A stretch of 64,000 bases of DNA from Brevipalpus yothersi (GCA_003956705.1 QZCP01000335.1:232275-296274), one strand, 5' to 3'. Numbered from the stretch's first letter, positions 10,884-21,317 are shown. The notes: generated from the letters alone by a model not told the origin. Translations and numbers: made by a program.

Positions 10884-12231
10884 ATGATAATGAACTATTG
10901 TTTGAAGTTCAGCATTTTCCTGTTCATTGTGTTAACTCTTTCTAACCTGTTAAGCTGTTTTCCCATTTTAGAATGGTACGTCGATTATTTTACTCAAGAA
11001 ACCCTCAAAAAGTTTACTGAAGCGAAACCAACAGAAAATATTATATTTTCTCCTCTGAGCATTTATACTGGTATGACAATGCTCATGGCTGGTGCTAATA
11101 AATACACTTGGCTTGATTTGGCAGCCTCATTGAAGTTCAGTAATGCAGTCGTAAGTAGAAAAGATGCAAAAGAAAGAGTCACAGAAACGTTCTCAGAGGT
11201 AGTAATCTATCTAAACTTCTACAACATACCTAATTATATCTTTCTATTTTTCGATTGATAAGCTTTCAAGATATTATTCTAAGAAATCGAGTGTGATGGG
11301 TAGTAATTTACTCGCCATATCGGACAAGTTAGAAGTGAAACCTGGATTCAAGAAGATAATCACCCAACAATATCTTGCAGAGCTAATGAAAGTAAATTTT
11401 AAAAACCCAGAAGACGTTCAAGAAAAGATTAACTCATGGGTCGCCAAGAAAACAAAGAACCTTATCCCAAAAATGCTCAAGGAACCTCCGGAACCAATTA
11501 CAGAGCTGATTTTGTTGAACGCAGTGCATTTCAAAGGCACATGGAATCGATCATTTATTGTCAAAAATACTTTACAAGAAACATTCACAAATGCTGATGG
11601 ATCAAAGTCAAAAGTCAATTTTATGCATGAAAAATCCAAGGGAAAAAATCCCCTAATTTTGAGATATACAGAGGAAGGATGTGGAAATTCTTATAAGTGT
11701 CAGGTATATTCTGAGCTCTTAATCAACCAACGCAAAACTCATTCATATTCCTTTCTAACTCGACAGACTATTGAGCTTCCTTACAAAGACTCGATGAGTA
11801 TGATCATAGTTCTGCCAGATAAAAATACACCACTCCGTCAAGCGCTGAACAGTTTCATAATGGGGACAGTTCTTCACGAAATTGAAAGAGCTGGGCAAAG
11901 CCGAATACAAATACTTAGTATACCTAAATTCAACCTCACCAAAGAATATCATATGAAAGAATTCGTGAACTTCCAACTGATAAGTTCTAATAGTGCTGAT
12001 TTCTCTGATATTTCCGATACACCCTTGAAAGTCAGCAAGTCTATCCACAAGGTTGCTATCGAAGTGAATGAAGAGGGAACACATGCTGCAGCGGCAACCA
12101 GCGTTGAAATGGTACAAAAAGCTGCCATAAATCCTGGTATTTCTTTCGTAGCCAATCGTCCTTTTGTCTTCTTTATATTTGATAATTCCAAAATGGCGAT
12201 ATTGTTTTCAGGTGTAATCAACAAACTTTAA
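10884..12231 (+). CDS. Secreted serpin 2 (inhibitory type)
   Basis: Three exons, 10884-11198, 11263-11703 and 11767-12231, encode 406 aa; the introns are 64 and 63 nt and phase 0. The start is either ATG 10884 or the in-frame ATG 10890, which aligns with the start of serpin 1; both give a signal peptide (NYCLKFSIFLFIVLTLSNLL). The family motifs are the same as in serpin 1. The hinge EEGTHAAAATS is retained and the loop reads SVEMVQKAAINPG, with Lys as the most likely P1, so a trypsin-like specificity is predicted. The 63-nt second intron has no stop and keeps frame: if retained it would add 21 residues before TIELPYKDS. It is closely related to serpin 3 through the first exon and to both others through the C-terminal exon. 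A possible ATTAAA signal follows the stop. Confidence 0.9.
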
Positions 12232-12940
12232 AATTTTATTAAATGAATATATTTGGTGGGGGGCAAATTTTTCTCATCACTTCTCCCCCTACAACAAGCA
12301 TTCCAGCTCATAGTCTTGCCTATTTGCAATTATTTGAATTGATTCTCTCACATGTTCAAGTAGCAGTACAATCGTAGCATTCTTCTGACAAGATGCATTC
12401 CAATCGTACTGTTGCATTACTCTTTTTCCTATCCTACAGGTAATTGTATTTCACTGGTCAGATCATGCTGTTTACATGATCACGTCCTTTCTACGAATGT
12501 AATTCCTCATCTTTCGAATATAGCTCATCCTTTCCTTGACGTTCACTCGCTCTGTTTCTATCAAACCTCCGCATATCAAATTTTTTCGTATGAAATGGTC
12601 CAATTACATACATGCATTTTTGATTTCATTAAAATGGAGAGGGAGAACGTAGCATGATATTTTGTCATAAAATCATGATCAATTTTAGATATTGAACTCC
12701 GATCGAATTTATCGATCAACTTTATGACTGCTACCAATATGGTGGAAGATTAAAATTGAGGTAACTAGCTATTAAGACAAATGGAAACCCCAAATATTTT
12801 GGCTTTGTTGCTTAACGGACACATGTAAGCCTTTAAAGCAGGATACCTATACAAAAAATAGGAAATGAATTTACACTTTGAATTCATATTCCAATCCACT
12901 TTCAGAAAAAAATTAGTAGGTTGATAGGCCTTGTCAATGA
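12232..12940. other. Intergenic region, serpin 2 3' flank
   Basis: The first part is serpin 3' flank. Positions about 12594-12693 (ATGGTCCAATT, then AAAATGGAGA, then GTAGCATGATATTTTGTCATAAAAT) recur at about 23713-23795 upstream of SCP F, so a non-coding block has been copied between distant parts of the cluster. No gene is seen. At 12942 the sequence passes abruptly into carboxypeptidase sequence. Confidence 0.5.
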
Positions 12941-12941
12941 T

Positions 12942-13805
12942 TTCCCCTGGAACAAAGTTGCAAATATGATATTCCTGGAGTCTCCTGCTGGTGTTGGGTA
13001 TTCATATTCTGATTCAGGGAACCATTTGACTGATGATGGGCAAACTTCTTTGGATAATCTCAATGCTGTGAAGGCATTCTTCGAGAAGTTTCCATAGTTC
13101 AAGAAGAACAACTTCTTCGTTACCGGTGGAAGCTAAGCTAGCATCTACATACCAACGCTATCGGTTCATTTGTTGGATAAACTTGATAACAATTTCAAAG
13201 GTTTGGCTATTGGTAATGGGCTTTTCGATTACAAGTTGTGGGCTGATTCGCCATTTTTCCTCTCCTATTTTCATGGACTCATTCCAGAGAGCGAACATAA
13301 ATCAGTAGTACAAGCTTGCAACTGCTCTACTACTTGTCCCTATCGTATATATGACAAGAAGAGGACTAATCCCGATTGCGCGGCAAAAGCCTTGGTACCT
13401 TCAATACTTTCACCTTGGGTAGAGTTTAGGTTCAATCAATATGACATCTACAGACATTTTGATCCAAAATCATCAAAAGTTGGGAGCATGGAATCATTCT
13501 CTCAATTTGATGACATCGAAATGGATCTGATCGGGCAAGTTTTATGAATAGTGAGACCACACCGGGATTCAGTCTTGTCTGAACCATGTTTGAAATATCA
13601 AAATTTCATTGATTACATGAATCATGTTGACGTTAGACATGCTCTGAACATTACTGATTCTGTTCAAGAATGGTGGATTTGTAATGATAATGTGAACGAT
13701 CGTTCCAACAAAACATATAAAACGGTCAAACTACAAATTCTCCAGCTCCTGAATGCTGGCAAGTACAATATGATCTACAATGGTGATACTGATTCAGTCT
13801 ACGCT
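12942..13805 (+). pseudogene. Serine carboxypeptidase C, 5' part (pseudogene)
   Basis: An S10 carboxypeptidase frame beginning abruptly at PWNKVANMIFLESPAG, lacking the leader and the NGGPGC loop. One frame reads through to GDTDSVY but contains three stops: TAG at 13095, TAA at 13134 directly after the nucleophile position (GGS, from GES), and TGA at 13545. The elbow Glu is also Gly (GGS). The Asp region (IYNGDTD) is present. At about 13801-13806 carboxypeptidase similarity ends and the sequence becomes the upstream DNA of a serpin unit (GCTATGAAATTCAAAGTTTCTG), so this copy was cut by a duplication breakpoint. A decayed C-terminal part lies beyond serpin 3 at 17109-17370. Confidence 0.88.
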
Positions 13806-13905
13806 ATGAAATTCAAAGTTTCTGTAGGTTAATCTTCAATTTTGTTCATTATCTCAACTTCTTTGTTATTGGCAGTATTCAACTGTTTAACGTAAATTCA
13901 TCCTC

Positions 13906-15275
13906 ACCAATTTGTTATGATGCTACTTAGAATCTATCATTTTCTCGCCTCCCTATCAGTCAAATCCCTGCAATGACTAGAACTAATTACACTTTCTCTC
14001 TTTATTCCCCGATTTTTATTCAAATTAGTTAACTTTTTGGCCATTGATAGCTCACTGCAGTTCGCTATTAGTGTCCATACCAATTGTTGTACAGAGTCAA
14101 GCAAACTCATTAGCTCAAATGTTCTTGCCCATTGTAACCTTCCCTACCTATACTGATTATCTCAATGCATGTACTAAGATGACATATCAAATGTAATCAG
14201 TACAGCTTAAGTCTCGATGTCATCGACAAGTCCATCTCTAATGTATCATATTATACATCTACTTTCTGTACTTGTTTGTGCTTATTGAATACACTTTGTA
14301 TCAAACTCCTGCTATGTGATCTAGAGGTAACTCTACGCGTCAAGCCCACCAGTAAACAACAGTTTACTGTGCTCTTCGCGTAAATGATAAGCTAAACTGG
14401 TGAAGTGTTTGAGAGACTTGACCAAGAAGATCAAGAGTGTTTACTTATGTATCAATAGTTTCCTACAAGAAACTATTGATCAGTAAAGGACACAAAAGAC
14501 CTAGTGTGAGTGTCGATACACCAATCGAGGCAACACAAAAGTCACTCAGGTGAGTGTTCCAGTGTAAGTGTGTATCTCTTGTACTTATTCCTGACCTAGT
14601 CAAGAGTATGTTGAGGTAGCATTCCTCAACCAGCGAGCGTTGTGCGTTATTGTACTCGCGAAAAAGTAAATCTTTAAGATTCGCGATAGGAAGCTCGAAT
14701 CGTCTGAATTACTACGGTCGGAAGAGTCCGTTGCGCGACAATAACTTGTCCAAGTCCATCATCAGGCTCATCCACGTACTGATTGTGTTAGCGGAATTAG
14801 GTGTCCCTGCTTTACATGCTCCGATCAGCCGTGATGGCTGAATATTTATTGTATTTTCTCCTTGTTTTATGAACTAATTCCTCCCATATCTGCTTCCTCA
14901 TAGACGACTCCCACTATTGACTATAAAATGTCATGCATGACACCCGTTTAGGTTGAGGCTGGAATAGGTTGGAAATTGACTGAATAAAATGCATGTGAAG
15001 TGTGTTGCTTTCTATGTGTTTGTATTCACTATAATTTCACTTCCTCAGTTTATTGTCATTTATGTTTATCTTTAGTTTGATACCATTCATTAAACTGTTT
15101 CTTTCTATATTTCAATCTTCTGTTGACACTCAATTTTACTGGGTTGTACTAATAGCCCCGCAAATAAGGTTTGATCGCCTGTGAGTTTCTCGCGGCCCGA
15201 GTAAAACTTGCCAAAAGTCGAGAGTCGAGTGTTCGATTAGCCTAGCAAGCAAGTTGCACATTCGGCTTTTCCTCT
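13906..15275. mobile_element. About 1.37-kb insertion in the serpin 3 upstream region, LTR-like
   Basis: In the serpin 1 and 2 units, AAATTCATCCTCA (or close) is followed within about 15 nt by GGTAATCTTCAAAACG-type sequence. In the serpin 3 unit the same flanks are separated by about 1.37 kb of unrelated DNA, so an insertion is directly visible by paralog comparison. The insert is less A+T-rich and holds several inverted repeats: 14351-14368, 14451-14480 and 14656-14686. It also contains a TATAAAA at 14920 and an AATAAA around 14983. No transposase, integrase or reverse transcriptase frame is present. A solo LTR or another non-autonomous element is the simplest reading. I cannot fix the ends to better than about 15 nt, nor confirm a target-site duplication. 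Confidence 0.5.
14451..14480. repeat. Perfect 12-bp stem-loop inside the insertion
   Basis: ATCAATAGTTTC at 14451-14462 is exactly complementary to GAAACTATTGAT at 14469-14480, with a 6-nt loop. Two further short stems lie close by (AGTAAAC/GTTTACT at 14351-14368; TCGCGAA/TTCGCGA at 14656-14686). Confidence 0.8.
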
Positions 15276-15403
15276 ATCAATTGGTAATCTTTTTTGGAAA
15301 CGAAAAGCTGACATTATCTCCATCCCCATGTACATTGAGTTAGTATCTAAAATTCAAGCCCTAAAAATTAATTTGCTAAAAAACTGAAACCTTATACTAC
15401 TTG

Positions 15404-15422
15404 TGCATGTATACGTGTACAG
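15404..15422 (+). promoter_or_regulatory. Conserved TGCATGTATACGTGTACAG block upstream of serpin 3
   Basis: Identical to the block before serpin 2 and at the same distance (about 146 nt) from the ATG. It lies downstream of the 1.37-kb insertion, so this proximal element stayed next to its gene. Confidence 0.4.
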
Positions 15423-15567
15423 TAGATCTGTAATTATTAGAGGGAGAAAAGTCATAGGTTTTTTCCGTGAAAATTTTCAATCGATCCTCAATAACTATTT
15501 ACCAGATCACTTATACGGTTGTTCCACTGAAATTCATCAGAGACAGTACGACAGATTATAAGATTCC

Positions 15568-16939
15568 ATGATAATGAACTATTGTTCGAAGTTCAGGATT
15601 TTACTATTCATTGTATTAACTCTTTTTACACTGTTCAGCTGTTATCTGGGAAAACCAAGGCCCCCTTATGAACTTCTTGTTGATCATTTTACTAAAGAAA
15701 CCCTCAAAAAGTTTACTGGAGCAAAACCAACAGAAAATATTGTCTTTTCTCCTCTGAGCATTTATATTAGTTACACAATGCTCATGGCTGGTGCTAATGG
15801 ATACACATGGATTGATCTATACAAGTCATTGCTGTTCAATTCCAGATCTAAAGATGAAACACCTATGGATCGTATAAAACGAAAAATCACCAAAGTATTC
15901 GGAGAGGTAGTAATGTATCAAGTTTCTTCAAACATATCTAATAATATATTCCCATTTTTCAATCGATAAGCTTTCAAGATATTATTCTAATGAATCAAGG
16001 GTAATGAATAGTAATTTACTTGCCATATCGGACAAGTTTGAAGTGAAACCTGAATACAAGAAGATAGTCACCGAAGGGTATCTTGCAGAGCTTACGAAAG
16101 AAAATTTTAGAAACACACAAGAAGTTCAAAAAAAGATTAATTCGTGGGTTGCCATGAAAACAAAGAACCATATCCGAGAAATGCTCAAAATGCCTCCACA
16201 ACCAGATACAGAGCTAATTTTGTTGAACGCAGTGCATTTCAAAGGCATATGGAATCGATCATTTATTGTCAAAAATAGTTTTCAAGAAACATTCACAAAT
16301 GCTGATGGATCAAAGTCAAAAGTCAATTTCATGCATGACAAATCCACGAGAGAAAATCCTCTACTTTTGGGATATACAGAGGAAGGATGTATAAAATCTA
16401 TAAAATGTCAGGTATATTCTGAGTTTTCAATCAATCGATGCAAAATTCATTCATATTCTTTTCTAACTCGACAGGCTATTGAGCTTCCTTACAAGGGCTC
16501 GATCAGTATGTTCATAATTCTGCCAGATAAAGATTCACCACTTCCTAAAGCGCTGTACTATACCCAACTGTTGTACGTTAGGCTCTTAATTGAGAGATCG
16601 AAGAAAAAAAGAATACAAACACTCAGTATACCTAAATTCAAGCTCAGCAAAGAATATGATATGGAAGACTTTGTGAACTTCCGAGTGATAAGTTCTGATA
16701 AAGCTAATTTCTCTGATATTTCCGATAAACCGTTGAAAGTCAGCAAGTCCATCCACAAGGTTGCTATCCAAGTGAATGAAGAGGGAACACATGCTGCAGC
16801 GGCAACCAGTGTTGAATTGGTACCAAATTCCGCCGAAAGGCCTGGCATTTCTTTTGTTGCCAATCGTCCATTTGCCTTCTTTATCTTTGATAATTCCACA
16901 AGAATGATATTATTCTCAGGTGTAATCAACAAGCTTTAA
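15568..16939 (+). CDS. Secreted serpin 3 (inhibitory type, altered reactive loop)
   Basis: Three exons, 15568-15906, 15971-16411 and 16475-16939, encode 414 aa; the introns (64 and 63 nt) match those of serpin 2 in place and phase. The signal peptide is NYCSKFRILLFIVLTLF. Core serpin motifs (PTENIVFSPLSIY, INSWVAMKTKN, LILLNAVHFKGIWNRSF, FAFFIFDNSTRMILFSGVINKL) are intact. The hinge EEGTHAAAATS is preserved but the loop reads SVELVPNSAERPG: Asn occupies the place of the Lys likely to be P1 in serpins 1 and 2, and an Arg-Pro lies four residues further. Specificity has therefore probably changed while inhibitory mechanics are kept. Its second intron is also free of stops and in frame. The gene sits between the two parts of the broken SCP C, and its distal upstream region carries a 1.37-kb insertion. 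Confidence 0.9.
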
Positions 16940-17108
16940 AATTGTATTAAATGAATATTTTCTGTGGGTGGGCAAATTTTTTTACCATCACTTTCCTCTC
17001 CCACAACAGGCATTCCAACTGATAGTCTCACCTTTGAATCAATTCAATCTTTTGAATTGCTTATTTCACATATCCAAGTGATAATGTGATTCGACACCAA
17101 ATTCAGTA

Positions 17109-17370
17109 GCTTGTGAACGCTGGAAAGCGCCTTATGTTACACAGCAGGGATCTCCTTGATTATTGCAGTGTATTAATAGATGAATTTCTTGCCCTGAAGT
17201 TACAATTGAATCCAGCAGACGAAAATGATGGTTGGATACCAGATGTTAACTCGCTACGATTCAAAAATCTCATTTGTGCTATATGTAAAGGGATAGATCC
17301 TACAATCAATTCGAGGACTTTTTTGGAAATTTTCAAAGCTTTTCTCCGTGACAAGCCTCTTCCTTCATGA
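17109..17370 (+). pseudogene. Decayed serine carboxypeptidase C-terminal remnant
   Basis: An 86-codon open frame begins VNAGKR and ends LEIFKAFLRDKPLPS, matching the start (NAGKY) and the end (LKLFKAFLxxxPL) of the C-terminal segment of SCP B, F and G. Between these, similarity is faint (DLLDYCSVLIDEF where others have GDxDVxxxFLxARW). The catalytic His motif GAGHFVP is not preserved. It probably is the lost end of SCP C or another copy, separated by the serpin 3 unit. No function is expected. Confidence 0.65.
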
Positions 17371-18080
17371 TTATGGTCAAAGATACATTTGCTGGGGCAA
17401 TAACAGGGATAAAAAGCATCGGATGAATCATATTCAAAATAATAAAATCTTCGATGTGGAATCAAAATTCTTGCGAAAATTTTGTGCGCTATTTCGAATC
17501 ATTCTGACCCTTGAATTGAAGAATCAGTTTAATCAATTAGATATTTAATTTTTGTTCTTGATTCGAGTCGACAATAGATTACCATAATTAATAGATAGAG
17601 AATTATAATAGGATCGATAACCGATTCATTTGGATTTGATGTTCAAGAAATTGAATCTTATTTTGTCCATGGCTCGTCATTCTAGTGGTAAAGTTTCAGT
17701 TTTGTTCAAAACTTCCATCGCATAACTCATTTCCTGCCATTCTCTATAAACATTCATCTTTATATCGAGGTTTACGTGTATTTTATTGTTTAAAGAGCGA
17801 TTGGATTAGCTGGCTTGATGAGTGTGAAGACAATTTACGCGTCTATCATGATTATTCCATGTTCGGAATCTAGAATTAGATGTATGCCTCCCTCCGAAAA
17901 TTTCTAGAATGAATCATGAAGGTGAGAATGATGTATTATATTGTCCAAAGAGCGTTTGGATCAACTGATTTGATGAGTGTGAGAATAATTTGAAGGTCTA
18001 GCCATGATTATGTCATGTCTGAAATCTGGGGTTGGATGAATATCTCCCTGCGAAGATCCTACAATAAATCATCAAGATGT
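17371..18080. promoter_or_regulatory. SCP D upstream region with a tandemly duplicated promoter-distal block
   Basis: From about 17692 (AGTTTCAGTTTTGTTCAAAACTT) the DNA is paralogous to the region upstream of SCP G (from about 27267). A block of about 150 nt containing AAAGAGCG, TTTGATGAGTGTGA and TCTAGCCATGATTAT occurs twice in a row here, at about 17787-17930 and 17935-18080. SCP E and SCP G have one copy each, at about 21150-21300 and 27340-27490. Conservation immediately upstream of the TATA box suggests a regulatory role; this is inference. Confidence 0.5.
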
Positions 18081-18092
18081 AGGTAGATAAGC

Positions 18093-18099
18093 TATAAAA
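18093..18099 (+). promoter_or_regulatory. TATA box of SCP D
   Basis: TATAAAA, 165 nt before the ATG. It is followed by the leader start TTTACGCTCATGATCTTCAT shared, with one or two changes, by SCP E and SCP G. Transcription should start within that conserved segment, about 25-35 nt downstream. Confidence 0.7.
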
Positions 18100-18257
18100 C
18101 CCAGAATTTACGCTCATGATCTTCATTTGTGATTTTGAGTCGATTGGTATTGTTTGAATATCTTAGTGAACAAAAATTTGAAGCCCAAACTCATTCAGAT
18201 ATTTTATCTTTGGTATTTGAAAGAGTTGAAAACTTTGTCCAACTGATTCCATTGAAA

Positions 18258-19721
18258 ATGTACTGGTTTCTTCTGTTAGTTCTTGTTTCTTTGGCCGATT
18301 TGTCGTATTCGGACAACATATGAAATGCAAATAGTAACAATTTTTTGGTTACCTTTTTGCCCGGCTTTGAAAATATTCCATTCAACCTCTACTCTGGGTA
18401 TCTCTATATCGATGGTGGTAAACATCTCCACTTCATGTTCGTCGAGAGTGAGAATGACCCAGCTAATGATCCTCTGGTTTTGTGGCTTAATGGTGGACCC
18501 GGTTGTAGTTCTCTATTGAGTTTTTGGACTGAACATGGACCTCTCAGATTCGATCGACATACTGGAAACATCACCCTGAATGATTATGCCTGGAACAAAG
18601 TTGCAAACGTGATATATTTGGAATCTCCTGCTGGCGTTGGATATTCATATTCCGATCCCGATTCGAAAAATTACACCATTGATGACGATCAAACTTCTTT
18701 GGACAATCTCAACGCTGTGAAAGCATTTTTCAAACGATATCAACAATATAAAAAGAGTGACTTTTTTGTGACTGGTGAAGGCTATGCTGCTAACTGGGTA
18801 GCAACATTATCAGTTCGCTTAACAGCTGAGCCTGAAATAAATTTCAAAGGATTTGCTATCGGCAATGGCTTTTTTGATAGCAAATTGTCACTTTTTTCAT
18901 CTTTATCCTTCAGTTTTCATCATGGACTTCTCTCGGAGCTATTTTGGGAATTTTTTATGAAGACTTGCAATTGTCCTGCTGTGGGTCCCTGTGATCTTTC
19001 TGACTTTAATCCTATATGTCAAGAGGCTGCGTCTGCTAACGTCTTTTTGTTGCATCGATGGATGGACTACATGAATCCCTATGATATTTATGCTAAATGT
19101 GATTACTCAACACCTAGAAATGAAAGTGATCGAATTTCCACTTCATTCCACTACAAAGATTTGAATGTGATCAAACGATACCAACCACAGAAATACTCAA
19201 AACAATATTCAGGGGACGTATTTTGGTGCTTTAACTATTCGAAACTCATCGCTTTCATGAATCGTAAGAATGTAAAAGAAGCTCTGCATTTTAGTTTCAA
19301 TGCACCTAAAAATTGGTTACCTTGTAGTCAAGATGTTTATATGGGTTACAAGCGAACATATGAAAATATCAAGCCACAAATTCTTCAAGTTCTGGAAGCT
19401 GGTAAACATGCCATGTTCTACAACGGCGACACTGACATGTTGTACCCTTTTTTATCTGCTCGATGGTTCGTGGACAGTTTAGGCCTGCAACCTCTCAGTG
19501 GCTTTTTACCATGGACTGATGATGATGGACAAGTGGCTGGATGGGCAAAACCTTTTGGTTTGCTTAGCTCGGATTCTTTTGGTCAGAATCTCAGCCTAGT
19601 CACTGTTCGAGGTGCCGGTCATTTCGTCTCACAATCAAAACCATTGGCTGCCCTGAAACTTTTCAAAGCTTTCCTTGAAAATAAGATCCCTTATCTGTAC
19701 CCAGAGGCAGAGGGCTATTGA
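18258..19721 (+). pseudogene. Serine carboxypeptidase D: leader stop and missing catalytic Ser
   Basis: The expected start at 18258 begins a signal peptide (MYWFLLLVLVSLADLSYS) but the frame meets TGA at 18321-18323. A small rearrangement against SCP E and G in the sequence encoding the mature N-terminus (ACATATGAAATG here) created the stop. After the stop the same frame stays open to 19721 (about 466 codons) with NGGPGCSSLLSFW, ESPAGVGYSYS, NGDTDMLYPFLSARW (Asp) and GAGHFVSQSKP (His). The nucleophile elbow is GEGYAA: Gly replaces the catalytic Ser, as in SCP E. A long undamaged frame behind one stop suggests recent inactivation, readthrough, or a base error in the assembly. No downstream in-frame ATG would supply a signal peptide. 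Confidence 0.8.
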
Positions 19722-21299
19722 ATTTTGTTAATCCAATATCATTTATTTTGTTGTTGACACAGTATCAAAATGAATATCTGAACCTGAAGATGTTGATGAA
19801 TGAATCTTGACTAAATTATACCCATGCGATGATTTTTCCTTATGTTATCAGAAGTTCGTGCCAGATTTTCCATCGTTCGATCATTTGAATTTTTTTAATT
19901 CCATTAATCGTTTTGAGGTCTCTTCAGAGAGTTTTTGCTATCCAAACCGATCTCTTATTGGAAACTCATGCACTCAAACGATTGAAGGTTGCATAAGTAT
20001 TCTGCTCTTGCATTGACTATTCTCATCCAGCTGATACAGTCTGAATTCTTTGATTGTACTATTGGTCAACTATGATTCTGTGTATGCACTATACCTACTG
20101 GCACACTGAGGGTCAATCCTGTGATAAGGGGGATTGCGCAATAGTACTGTCAGAGAGTCAGAGAGCTGGACGGATTGAAAGGAAGCAAGAGAAATGATAG
20201 ACTTCCTTGAAATTATTACCAACTTACTTGTGTTCTAGGAATTCCCGAAAATGAACAATTTTAAGTCAGTTTTAACTGTTCAAAGAAGGAAAAGTGAAGC
20301 TTCTCGCGTGTTCAGCTCACAGTTATTTCCTCTCTCTCTCATTTCGGTCCTTAGAGTTAGTGTTACAGGAAGGGGTGAATTGTTCATCTTCTTACTCATA
20401 AAACTAAAGACATCAACAAAATGAGTAATTCTTTTTGTGAACTACATATGATAACATATATAGCATAGACAACACATGAGCAATGAATAAATTTCCTTCA
20501 AAGAAATGAAAATCATCAATGAGCAATCAAAATTTCTCAAAAAATTTTCGTATCAATCTGACATTTGGTTGCATTTCAATACTCCATCTCAGAGTTCGGA
20601 TTGGTGAAGTGTTCCGAATTTATTTCAAAAATCAGTTAAAACAATATACATTTGATTGATTTTGCGTGATCATCCAAACCGGAAGTTTTACTGGAGAACT
20701 AAATACACAATGTTCTGAGAGATTACTTTTCAAATGCACATCATACTTGAGAAGATTTCTCGAGGGCTAATTGTATAAAAATGATCAAGTTCGAAAGTTT
20801 AGCTCACGAATTTGAGATGGCCGAATTGTGAATTTCATGATAGTTCATAGTCATTTTTCACAATTCGATTGGAGTTATGCGTTCAAGCTGAAGTGAAGAG
20901 AAAATGATGAATGGTGGCATTTTATCGAGCGGTAAAATAGAAATTCAGAATGTCCTTCACAAAGCTGAGATTCACTTATCATACGTTAGGAGTTGATCAT
21001 TCCTTGGAGAAGATATATTGGAAAAAATAGCCCAGTTTTTTCATGTAACGTTTTTTCAACTATATTATTTGACTAAGTATAGCAAAACCAGGAAAGAGTA
21101 CAATTAGGAGCAGAATGAATCATTTCGAATGCATATTGAGACTTTTATCACCTAAAGGAAGTTGAAATTAACTGTCTCGATGAGTATGAAGGCGATTTAG
21201 AGGTCTAGCCATGGAAACCATTATATCATGTATGAAATGTGTGATTGGATGGATTGCTTTCTCCAAAGTTACCTAAGATGAATAATAAAGATGGAAATT
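19722..21299. other. Intergenic region between SCP D and SCP E
   Basis: No supported gene. From about 20267 (CAAAGAAGGAAAAGTGAAGC) to 21145 it is paralogous to about 23795-24786 upstream of SCP F (shared GGTGAATTGTTCATCTTCTT and a run ending in GCATATTGAGACT), showing that E and F arose from one duplicated unit including about 0.9 kb of upstream DNA. The last part, from about 21150, is the single copy of the promoter-distal block. Confidence 0.6.
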
Positions 21300-21310
21300 T
21301 GTATGAGCGT

Positions 21311-21317
21311 TATAAAA
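21311..21317 (+). promoter_or_regulatory. TATA box of SCP E
   Basis: TATAAAA, 170 nt before the ATG, followed by TTTACGCCCATGATCTTCAC and a leader alignable base for base with those of SCP D and SCP G. This promoter is intact. Confidence 0.7.

Noticed and set aside
14650..14841. A 63-codon frame inside the insertion as a transposon protein
   Set aside because: Short, no transposase, integrase or reverse transcriptase motif, and it overlaps a hairpin.
13906..15275. A definite LTR with TG...CA ends and a CAATT target duplication
   Set aside because: CAATT occurs on both sides of one possible boundary, but the resulting right end is not CA and does not agree with the paralog alignment; the ends stay unresolved.
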